From Lingula anatina (Eukaryota; Brachiopoda; Lingulata; Lingulida; Lingulidae), in contig NW_019774825.1 in the NCBI RefSeq assembly GCF_001039355.2, positions 391,752 to 455,751 on the forward strand: 64,000 bases of DNA, written 5' to 3'. Positions 12,522 through 24,800 of this stretch are shown here, in pieces. The first letter of the stretch is position 1, and each line of letters opens with the position of its first letter. The notes beneath the pieces were generated by a model. It worked only from the letters and a program-made list of their open reading frames with translations. It was not told where the DNA came from and did no database searches. The position numbers and the translations under genes were made by a program.

Positions 12522-14739
12522 ATGTGATATGAGGATTACCATCACTAGTACCATATGATAATGATTATTGTGAAAAAAAGGGCAAGAAGGGCATTAAGGC
12601 CATCTTAATTTAAACTGAAGATGTAATACAATTTGTATAAAATTGTTACAAGTATCAAAGAGTGCATTCAAGTTGATCTGCAGACAAACAGATCCGTGGA
12701 TGAAATATGGCCAAAGACACTTAAAAGCAATGCCGACTAATCCCGTGATGCCCCCCCCCCACCCTCCACACGCACTGTTCCATGCAGAGGCCTAGGTATT
12801 TAACCTCTGGTTCCAGATGTAATCCTTTAAATGGCACATGTGGGAGACCCTCAGGGGACTAGGCTGCTAGCTTTTAAGTGGGGCATTGCCCACATTTAGT
12901 CTGCCGATTAGTTAGTCCGTGGATCATCTGTTCTGAAAGGACCTATATTACCACCGGTGTTCACTAAATGACCAGACCTATGGGAAGTAAATTCAAATTG
13001 GAAGGGGGGGGGGTAGTATTTTTTAACATTGGACCTCATTTCACCTAGATAACCCAAATGCTGTTGACAGGGGTAGAAGGATGCCATTTTCTGGGTCTTC
13101 AGGAAGACGACCAGAATTTGGCAAGTTTACACTGACAGGCACCTAATTTTTTATCTGCCAGAAGACTGTCAAAAATGGATGGGTCAACAAAAATAATTTG
13201 GAAGACTGTTAGAAAATCCATGGATCCACCCCTGGTAGACCCAAGAACAAATTTTGACACAAAGCATTTTTTTTCTGCTGAAAGAGCTGTTCTCCTCCCA
13301 GCCTCCCTCCCCCCCAAATTGCCTACAGACGGGCGTCTTAGCAATATGGCATGCATACACATTGCGACTAAAATTAGCTATAAAAGAATGTAACTATAGC
13401 AATATCAACTGAGATCGTGTTTTTAATGAATTGCAGTTGGACTTAACCACATTGTCCTCACTGAAAATCAGATCTGCCAAACTACAGGTCATTTTGAGAA
13501 ATAAAGAAGGTAAAGATTAATTATTACAAAAACTACCTGAAATTAATTTTCATGGAGTATTTTGTATCAAGATTTTGCAACAATTTCCAACAAACTGATA
13601 TCATGATAGTAAATAAAATGTTCAAAAATTAATACAAAATTGTAGTCTTGATAGCAAAATGTTAAGATCTTATATATTAAATGAGAACTGTCTGTTCCTT
13701 TTCCTATATCTTTTTTTAATATGATTATAAAATATTCGTAATATATCAAAGAGATGCACTGTCTATTTTTGTACAAAAAATTGAATCTGATTAAATGTAA
13801 GTATTCAACATGAAGAAAAATGTTTCCACACACCAAATTTAAAACAAAAACATCAATCACCTGAAACTGAATACACATGATGAGCAACCAATGTACTGGT
13901 GAATCCTTAAATAATTCTACAGTATGGATTGGTTTCCAATCTACTACGGGTGTATACTCTTCTGTGATACTCCAGAATGACAATGTGGATTTCCATGCAT
14001 GCACATACATTTCATGATTTAATGTCCATACCTATACCTCTACAACTCAACAAGAAACAAGACATAATATAGTTTCACTGGCTTGGTGGGAAATGAATAA
14101 TATGGGTTTTTTCGTTTCTTTCTTTAAAAAAAAAAAAAAAAAAAAAAAACATCAATGTCATTTGGCCATATGCCCACTAACAGCATGACAAAATAAATTA
14201 AAAAAAATAATCATTTATAAAGCTGAGAGTAATTACTGTCTAGTTTTACATATTTTCTACCAGAATATATAAAACAAATATGTAATTTAAAAGCATTATC
14301 TTGATTAAGTACATCATATTATCTACAAAACTGTCCCCTTTTATTTAATAAATACAACAGTTAAATTAATGACAAAAAGAACAATATGCTTTTTGGCCCG
14401 TATGTGCACTTTGGAATATTATATCAGTTTAACATGGCTTCTAATTATACAACATTGCACATTCCATTTGATATAGAGACACATGACTAACAACAATATT
14501 TATGAAAAAACAACTTACATCTTATATAGCCCAAGGCCTCATACTACCCACCAAGACTTTCCCATAGGTGGCACATCCTACAAGATGAGCTTTAAAAAGT
14601 CACTGTTCTGAGGATGAGATCATGTCACCATCTGACTTTTCTTCTATACATGCATGTTATGGATCTAACTAATTAAAACACACATGTAAGATCTTAAACG
14701 TAAGTACTGTATTGCATATCGCTGACCCTAAAGGAGAGA
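12522..14739. repeat. Long direct repeat B, copy 1 (about 2.2 kb)
   Basis: Starts at ATGTGATATGAGGATTACCA and ends in GACCCTAAAGGAGAGA, immediately before the single N at 14740. It matches 14741-16937 with few substitutions, differing mainly in homopolymer lengths and short indels. Confidence 0.93.
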
Positions 14740-14740
14740 N
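14740..14740. other. Single-N assembly junction
   Basis: One ambiguous base exactly between the two copies of repeat B. Confidence 0.9.
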
Positions 14741-16937
14741 ATGTGATATGAGGATTACCATCACTAGTACCATATGATAATGATTATTGTGAAAAAAAGG
14801 GCAAGAAGGGCATTTAGGCCATCTTAATTTAAACTGAAGATGTAATACAATTTGTATAAAAATGTTACAAGTATCAAAGAGTGCATTCAAGTTGATCTGC
14901 AGACAAACAGATCCGTGGATGAAATATGGCCAAAGACACTTAAAAGCAATGCCGACTAATCCCGTGATGCCCCCCCCTCCACACGCACTGTTCCATGCAG
15001 AGGCCTAGGTATTTAACCTCTGGTTCCAGATGTAATCCTTTAAATGGCACATGTGGGAGACCCTCAGGGGACTAGGCTGCTAGCTTTTAAGTGGGGCATT
15101 GCCCACATTTAGTCTGCCGATTAGTTAGTCCGTGGATCATCTGTTCTGAAAGGACCTATATTACCACCGGTGTTCACTAAATGACCAGACCTATGGGAAG
15201 TAAATTCAAATTGGAAGGGGGGGGGGTAGTATTTTTTAACATTGGACCTCATTTCACCTAGATAACCCAAATGCTGTTGACAGGGGTAGAAGGATGCCAT
15301 TATCTGGGTCTTCAGGAAGACGACCAGAATTTGGCAAGTTTACACTGACAGGCACCTAATTTTTTATCTGCCAGAAGACTGTCAAAAATGGATGGGTCAA
15401 CAAAAATAATTTGGAAGACTGTTAGAAAATCCATGGATCCACCCCTGGTAGACCCTAGAACAAATTTTGACACAAAGCATTTTTTTTCTGCTGAAAGAGC
15501 TGTTCTCCTCCCAGCCTCCCTCCCCCCCAAATTGCCTACAGACGGGCGTCTTAGCAATATAGCATGCATACACATTGCGACTAAAATTAGCTATAAAAGA
15601 ATGTAACTATAGTAATATCAACTGAGATCGTGTTTTTAATGAATTGCAGTTGGACTTAACCACATAGTCCTCACTGAAAATCAGATCTGCCAAACTACAG
15701 GTCATTTTGAGAAATAAAGAAGGTAAAGATTAATTATTACAAAAACTACCTGAAATTAATTTTCATGGAGTATTTTGTATCAAGATTTTGCAACAATTTC
15801 CAACAAATTGATATCATGATAGTAAATAAAATGTTCAAAAATTAATAAAAAATTGTAGTCTTGATAGATAAATGTTAAGATCTTATATATTAAATGAGAA
15901 CTGTCTCTGTTCCTTTTCCTATATCTTTTTTAATATGATTATAAAATATTCGTAATATATCAAAGAGATGCACTGTCTATTTTTGTACAAAAAATTGAAT
16001 CTGATTAAATGTAAGTATTCAACATAAAGAAAAATGTTTCCACACAACAAATTTAAAACAAATACATCAATCACCTGCAACTGAATACACATGATGAGCA
16101 ACCAATGTACTGGTGAATCCTTAAATAATTCTACAGTATGAATTGGTTTCCAATCTACTACGGGTGTATACTCTTCTGTGATACTCCAGAATGACAATGT
16201 GGATTTCCATGCATGTACATACATTTCATGATTTAATGTCCATACCTATACCTCTACAACTCAACAAGAAACAAGACATTAATATAGTTGGTGGGAAATG
16301 AATAATATGGGTTTTTTGTTTCTTTCTTAAAAAAAAAAAAAAAAACATCAATATGTCATTTGGCCATATGCCCACTAACAGCATGACAAAATAAATTAAA
16401 AAAAATAATCATTTATAAAGCTGAGAGTAATTACTGTCTAGTTTTACATATTTTCTACCAGAATATATAAAACAAATATGTAATTTAAAAGCATTATCTT
16501 GATTAAGTACATCATATTATCTACAAAACTGTCCCCTTTTATTTAATAAATACAACAGTTAAATTAATGACAAAAAGAACAATATGCTTTTTGGCCCGTA
16601 TGTGCACTTTGGAATATTATATCAGTTTAACATGGCTTCTAATTATACAACATTGCACATTCCATTTGATATAGAGACACATGACTAACAACAATATTTA
16701 TGAAAAAACAACTTACATCTTATATAGCCCAAGGCCTCATACTACCCACCAAGACTTTCCCATAGGTGGCACATCCTACAAGATGAGCTTTAAAAAGTCA
16801 CTGTTCTGAGGATGAGATCATGTCACCATCTGACTTTTCTTCTATACATGCATGTTATGGATCTAACTAATTAAAACACACATGTAAGATCTTAAACATA
16901 AGTACTGTATTGCATATCGCTGACCCTAAAGGAGAGA
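14741..16937. repeat. Long direct repeat B, copy 2 (about 2.2 kb)
   Basis: Second copy of B. Its right end lies about 240 bp from the stop codon of GPR155, so the 3' UTR of that gene may fall in this repeat. Longest differences from copy 1: a shorter C run near 14970 and a shorter A run near 16330. Confidence 0.93.
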
Positions 16938-17175
16938 AGCTGACTCTTTTTTTCCCACTAAACACTGCACGTCTCACCCTATAGCATACACTGTCTTATC
17001 ATCCATTAGTATGAACTGTAAACAAGTATGGATTTCCTTAGTTTAGGATCCTACAAGGCAGCTTACACACTATAGTGTTCATTGCCTTTTAGAGAGAAAA
17101 AGTGTAAGAGAAAGAGATGGAGAGCGAGAGAGGGAGAAAAAATCTCCCTCAGGACCACTATCCCTAGGCCTGTTT

Positions 17176-17413
17176 TCACCTCGACTTATCATCCTCGTTT
17201 TCACATTCTTCCTCTACCTGATCAGTGAACTTGTAGAAATACGGCAGGTTATAGAAGTTGTGCTCTGCCTTGACGTGGACTATAACTCGCCCTAACACCA
17301 GTTTCTGACCGTAGGCCACCGCGTCTAAGGTATCAATAGCAAGACCGACCTCCAGGAGCCATTTCACGAGATCTTCGCCAGTGAAAACGCTTCGATAGAC
17401 TCGCATTCGGAAC
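17176..17413 (-). CDS. GPR155: GPR155 coding exon 15, DEP domain and stop (residues 835-913)
   Basis: DEP domain: VFTGEDLVKWLLEVGLA, then AVAYGQKLVLGRVIVHV and a closing FYNLPYFYKF. An acidic tail EEECENEDDKSR precedes TGA at 17176-17178. The human protein carries a longer tail after the DEP domain. Acceptor TTCACCCAG. Confidence 0.95.
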
Positions 17414-17582
17414 CTGGGTGAAAAAAAAATGGTTTAGTTTGGACAAAGGTGGTACTGTGAAAAGATATGTGTAAGTACATGTAGATTTTGTATTCAGATG
17501 TTTAGAAAATCCTTGACTGATTAAGGTTTTGGTGAAACTGCCAGACAAGTGAAATTTAAGCTACATAACATTTACAGTTAAA

Positions 17583-17635
<53 letters not shown>

Positions 17636-20600
17636 GTAACATTTAGAGACTGGCACTGAACTATAATATACACCTTTGTTTTGGATGCATGGTAGTTTGG
17701 AATCTTGACCACATTACAGAAAAAGGCAAGTGCAAAATACACCTTTAAAAGATCCCTTTAAATAAAGCTGGTCATATCTTGGGTTTTTTTTTTTTGACAT
17801 TTTCAATCTGCTATATTCTTGCATGTGAATGTAAAATAGTCACTGACAATAAATACCATACAAAGACCACATTCAGATTCACACATCATATGTTTAACTC
17901 TGTGGGGATTTTTGCTAAAGGGCATATCTTTTCACTAAAGGGCAAACAGTGGCATCAGCTTAATTGTCCAACATGCCTCCTCCAGAAGCTAAGGGGTAAT
18001 TAGCTATGGCGTGCTGATTAAGCTGATTCCACCTCTTACCTTTTTAAGATGGCACTATAAATTACAATTCATTTGTAAGGAAAATTACAAACATGCTCAT
18101 ACTGTACTATACTATGACAGATGCAGTTCAAATACGACTTCAGATAACAGACGAGTCCTATTATATATATATACACACATGTATATTCTCACTGAAAGAA
18201 ATAACTTATACTGTACAGCAATCATGCACTAACAGTGCTACATGATAAAATGGAATAAAAATAACTACTCTATTCTGTGTGGCAAAAAACAAATATCACC
18301 ACATGGATTATAAACTTACTCAAAGAGTTATTCCTGGAGCTTGCAGGCAAAGAGAAAGATTCAATTACATAACTCCTGATAAGACTTCCATAAATTTTTC
18401 TTAATTCACACACGAAAAAAGGTAGAAATGTCTTTCATCTTTTTGTATCTCAAAAGTCAATACAGCCTATATGCCAAAGGACATACATTCAGGGCAAAAC
18501 TCCCAATGAATTGACATCTATTCTTATAAAAAAACACATGGCAGACTAAGGAGATTGAAGGGGAGTTCTTCCCAGCTTTCTTGTCATAATTTTTCATCTT
18601 TCTACCCCCACCCTTTCACTCATGATGCCAATTAATAAAACCATCCCACCAAAGTCCATTTTGGGCATTGAAGCTGCACAAATAAAAGTAGGACATAGCT
18701 GGCAAAATATAAAAATGACCTCTGTTTCTTTCTCTCATCCATTAATTCTCACCTTCTATCTTTGACCAGCTCCTTCTTACATCTTTCTTTGTGATAGTGA
18801 TTGAACTGTTCACAGGTGTGTTTCACCTCAGGGTCCAGCTCATCCCAGCTTGGCATGTGGATTGTCTCTACACCATATATCAGCTTGCGCCATCTATAGG
18901 AGAAAAATGATACCAATCATCCTCTCATGGAAGACATATCAAATTGCCAGGAATAAACATATAGTTCCTGACCCATGTATTTTTTGCAGGCAGTTTGAAG
19001 AGAATGATGATTATGTGGAAATGGTTGAGGCAAAAGAAGCAAATTTAAATAAAAGGAAAAAAAGAATTACTACATTTCAACCTAATAAGAAAATTAACAA
19101 AAAAGCAAAATTAGCACAAAAAAGCAATTATTTAACATTAGTGTGAAAGAATCTAAAACTCACATCTGATAATTAAGAAAAACGGTTATATGTAATCATT
19201 TTCTGCAAAAGTTCATGTTATTAATAAAAACTTGTTAGTCATCAAATACACACACATAAAAAAAGTCATGCATAACAGCCATTCATTTTTTTCAATTTCA
19301 AATCTAAAACCTTCAACAAAATCTCGAACAATTCTCAAAATCATACATCACGATGCACATACATGTAAGTTCACTCAAACATCAATACAAACACTTGTAA
19401 GCCCAAGCAACCAGGTTATTAAATAAGTATTCTAGGTAGCAGTTTTCTTATCTTTACAAAGTTATAACCTCTAAACAGTGGATGCAAGTGTGAATTTTCC
19501 AAAAAATCACTGTTGCATTAAGACACCAACTGCCATCTAAAATTTTTATTTATGACACTAGTGGGCTAGATTTGGTCTTAAAGTGCAATTTAAGTTCACA
19601 AGTGATCTTACACGATCTTAAACATTATAGCAGTAGTCTTAAAATGGACTGAATCTGCTTTTAAGATCAAAAATGTTCTAACATCTACTTAAGTGATCAA
19701 GCAGTTTCCTCCCCTCACAATGGGGGATACCTCGCCTCACAATAGAGGACACCTCTGCTCACAATAGGAGAATGTGTAAGGGGAGACAACTTAATTGGCT
19801 GTCAGACTAGAAATGGTCTTACTCATGTTTTAAGATCATGTAAGACTATTTGTGTTCTTAAATTGCATTTTAAGACCAAATCAAGCCCACTAGTGTGAAC
19901 ACATCTAACAGAGTTACATTAAAATGTCATTTTAGTTATTTACTTTCATTAAACACCATATAAGTGGATTACTGGGTATGCTACTGATTTAACAAAGAAT
20001 AATAATAAAAAAAGACAGTATTTTGAAAGTACAAGAGTATTAAAGTTAATCTTTCAAAAAAAAAAAAAAAAAAAAGACTAAAACTTTTAAAGCTATTAAT
20101 CTCCTTCACCCACTTCTACCCGGGTTACAAGAAATGGTGACAAACCAACCTTACAATGCATGTCTTTGAGAAATGGTAGAAAAGCAGAGCCACACCAAGA
20201 CAACTAGAAATGCGGGTAGGGAAGACCTAGTACATAGCATTTGGGAAACTTCATCACAGCAAATTTTAACCATTTATGGTGTTGAGCTCTTGCCCTGGTT
20301 TCACAAAAGAACTTAAGCCAGTTTCCCTGACTAAGAACTTGGTTACCATTACCAAAGTTACCTGGTCACATGGACGCATCTTACCCTGTCAGGAACAGTG
20401 ATACAGCACTCTCATGGAAATCGTAGTCAACTAAGTCAGGGAGCTGTCTTAAGTTTTTTTGTGAAACTGGGGCCTGGTCAAGGTGGAACATTCTGTAGAC
20501 TAGCAAAATATGGTCAACCCAAACTTGATAAAACTCAATCATCATCCTTTACATAGGCCACTAATTTTCCGATTATAGTAAGCCACTGCAAGCAATTCAC

Positions 20601-21794
20601 ATATTAAATGTTGCTTGGGGTTTGCACAGTAATGTCAAATTCCATGCTCCAGGCTGCCACAAAAAGTTTTTTTCAAAGACATTTTATTACCTATAAGATC
20701 TTTGTTTGTATTTTAGTCTAAACGGAAAATGCAAATTTTACTTTTTTTTCATGATGGTGAAAACAAATGCACGAAATTCACTTAATCGATTTTAAAAATG
20801 TTAACTACTCGCAAACTACAGAAGTGAGATTTGTAAAGCAGGATCTAAGTGGCATATTTTAGATTAGTACATTCAGGTACAAACTAAAACTTGAACTAGT
20901 TCAGATCTTGTCTAAAATATAGACCCAACTAAGAATGCATAAAATCTAAGCTACAGGTAAATAGGCAGACATATATCTAACAAGTACAGATAGATACAAA
21001 GGAAACAAATATCTAGAACACTACAACAAAAACAATAATCATTAAAGCATCATATTCTACAAAATACTCAAAAGTTTATCCTGTTGACCAAAAATAAATA
21101 AATAAATGAATGATAAATAAATTATTAGCATGACTGTTTACTTACTTTTTGACAAATGGAATAATAATGAGTTGAGTATCTAGTCCAAATATGGCAAAAA
21201 CAATAAACGGCTGTAAGGGAAAAAAAGTCAGTGTGAACATCATAATTATATATTATCCATTTACTCTGTACAAAATAAGTAAATAAAAATGAAAGGAGAA
21301 TGTAAAATAATGAATATTTTCGTTTTTAATGATTTGCCTCTGAAATGATTGCCACTTTATTTGGACATTTTTTGGTGAAGAACTCCCCATAACATAATAA
21401 ATCAAATCAAAAGAAATATCACCCAATACATTACCTGTCCAAAATTAAATACACTATCCAGAAACTCTATCTCTATGTACACGCCAGAAGATATATTCTC
21501 CCTATACTCTCCAAAAAGCCGCCACAGACATAGGAAGATACCCTAAAAAGGAAAAGACAGGAATTGCTGATCAAAATGATATTAATTAAGGTGGGTGGGG
21601 GTGGGGGAGGGGTGGGGTGGGATGGGGGTTATTTTATTTGTTCATTTCATGTACTTGAGGGCATATATTCAGGTACGATTTTAAACTAAAATATTTTGAC
21701 ATCCACATGTCCAATGTCCCTGAGTGAGTTGATGTCCAAGGGTGGATTTTTAACAAGACCCTGTTGCATCCCAGACAATGATGTGCCTCAAAAA

Positions 21795-21825
<31 letters not shown>

Positions 21826-24800
21826 GCTAAGGTTATGAAGATGATACACACGACTTGATCAACAAAACCCTGACTAAAATTAGTTTTGATAAAGTTTCAA
21901 ATCATAAATCATTATAGAAGTCTAAATTGTCTATACAGGCTCTGGTAGAATTCAAATCATTATGGCTTGCTTGCATTATCCCATCACTTACAATGAGCAT
22001 TGACAACAACAGCACCAGTAACATCACAACATGGCGGGTAATCTGATATTCGTCGTCTGCCTCGGGGTCAGAATGCAAAGTGACTTCTTCTATGGCAGTA
22101 TTATCTTTGTGGTATTGGCGTACTCTCTCCAGACATTCCCGTCGTTGCGCCTGAGAACACGAGGCCGAGAGAAGACAGGTATCTTCCCTGAAGTCGCGCT
22201 CTGGGGCAGAATTCATAGAATCCCGGGAAGATTGTGAGCCTACTGCCTTTGATGATTTGGATTTTGGTGCATCTGGGACTATGTCCTCTACATCTGGAAA
22301 ATCAGAATTTTTGCTTCCTTTCATTGATGTGCAATATTACCAAATAAATACAATTCTTGAAAATAAATAAATTAATTAATTCATTAAATGTCCTCACTGA
22401 ATCCAACACTGAAGCAGAGATAGAGAGACATACTTTTATGTTGAAACTTTAGGAAATGTATAGATACTTTGTTAGTTAGTTTTTAAATTAATCTTATTCA
22501 TTCTTTGTCATCTTTTTAACTTTACTTCACAAAATCCTTCATGCTGGTTATATAAGGTTTATGTTAGTATTCTTCGCTTAAAGAAAAGCTATGTGTGGGA
22601 AGGCAAGAATGCTATAAGTTTGAGACCAAAAAGACAATATTATTTTTAATAATCTAACCTTTTAAGTGTTAGTGCTAAAGATAAGTAAATGAAATAGTTT
22701 GTTCACACAGGGTCAGTTTAGAGCTGATCAGTGATTGGATAAACTCAAGCAGCTAAATAACCAAGCCCATTACATTTCAGTGGCGATCCTAATACATAGG
22801 GCATGACAAGGATCTGTATTACCAAACCTTAATTGGAAGTATTTTTGCATGCGCCATCTTTCAAAGAGAATAATTTGAAATAGTAAAAAGCACATGTCCG
22901 TACCCACAGTGGTCATCTTCATGCATTGTTCGCAAGAACCGCATGCCACCTTGTTACTACTACCACCCTCCATTAAAGACATGCAAACACCTTCAAGCTG
23001 ACTTTTCCTCTGCCTTTGTTGGCGCATTCCCAGTATATCTTGAGGCATTTCATTATCAGTTTCCTGCTCGCTAGGAATATCAAAGCCTTCCTGGTTAATT
23101 GATTTATACTTGGTGGTGGTATTACCATTTTGTGGCAACAAATGGTAGTTGTGGTGGTGGCGGTCCCAGCGATGTTGCAGGACGAGGCAGACGATGGTCA
23201 AGATGGTGGAAATGAAGAGGATAACAGCCGATAATATGAACTGGAAGAGAATTATGGGAATGATGAAAGACATATGACTAAACAGTTTTTTCTCACTGCA
23301 TTTGAACAAAACTGATTGACCACATTTCTTTAGACAAAGATAAAGGATTAGGGTTCTCTTCAGAGGATGCACACCTTTTAAAGGGATAACAACTCTTCAT
23401 ATGAGATTCAAAAGTCCACATTACATAGAAATATAATAAATTCCATTCTACCACCAAAACGGTGGTTATCACAATTATTCTGAAATCTGTGCTTGCCATC
23501 GGACCACAAGAACCTTCATAATAATCTCTTGAAAAACAATTGACCAACTATGAATGTCAGAATGGATTCATTGACCATTGGTAAGTATGGAAACGTTGTT
23601 TACCCTGGCCAAGAAAATTCATTTTATGCCCTTTCTGCCAAAATGGAGAGTTGTTATATCTTTAAGTAACTGAATATAATAGTTTTGAAAATATTCATTA
23701 CTGGAATGAGCGTATGTTTGAAATTTGAGAGAAAATGCCATTAACTCCATTACGACTTATTGAAATCGTTAATTCAAAATGCATCCCTTCAAAATTAGTG
23801 TTCAGTTAAAACATCTGTTATCCAATGAAAGCAAAATATTTAAGATAATTTTTACAAATATATTGACACATATAGATACTTTAATTAAATATTTTGTTTG
23901 TAATAACAAATCATTTTGGTTAAGTGATTTCAAGGTAAAAGATGTTCCATTTAAAAAAAAAAGTCTCATCCCGTATTTATATTTTGATGCTATTAAAGAG
24001 GAATTTAAGCACTAAAACAAAATTTTATGAGAAAATAGTCAAAAAATTATAAGAAACAGAGCACACTTCAATATTATGATCGACTAGAATCAAAAGATGA
24101 TCATTAACTTATTACGAACAATACTTATTCTTGTTACCAATTTTTTCAAAGTAAATTACTGAAATATAATAAACACATTGAGAACAGCTGAAATGAATTA
24201 GCAAAAAGTTGAAAGGTTACACTTCTATTGGAAATTATGCAGTTTAACAAAATAAGCTGTAACAAGCAAAGCAATATATATAATTTCAATTTCCAAGTAA
24301 AAAATGTAATTTTTAGCAGGTAAAGCAAAATGCATAACAATATCAAAGCAAATTTATATAAACATTAATAATACTTATGGTTAGCTGAATTTTAAACTAT
24401 GACAAATTTTACATAAAGTTTTCATTAAAAAATATAACTTAAAGGTTAACACCTTATCATATTCTTTAACTTTAATTAATATGTTTACATTTTAAGTCTC
24501 CATTTATTGCATTGATAGAAATTTGAACATGGAAAAGGCCAGTAAAAGCAGCATCACATTTAGGATTCCAAATCAGAGCACCTGTCTAAGTCAAGCAAGT
24601 AAAAGCGGCTATGATCTGCTGAAATGCCACCTGTTTGTTAAAAAGCTCCGTTAGGGCCTCTTCAACCTACAGCACAGTAAGATATATCAGCTGAAAGCTG
24701 TGATAATGCAATATAACCAGTACCAAGAAAATATGTGGGCAAATATGCCTGTAAGATAAGAAATGACACATACATATATATGAAAAGCAGACAACAATAT

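Noticed and set aside
12700-12930. Imperfect inverted motifs (CACTTAAAAGC, CCGTGGAT) in repeat B
   Set aside because: Arms are short and broken, and no border or target duplication could be defined.
22770-22903. Continuation of the GPR155 exon 10 frame to a stop at 22770
   Set aside because: A GT donor at 22903 gives the exact phase for exon 11, which continues the conserved protein. The extension resembles intron read-through.
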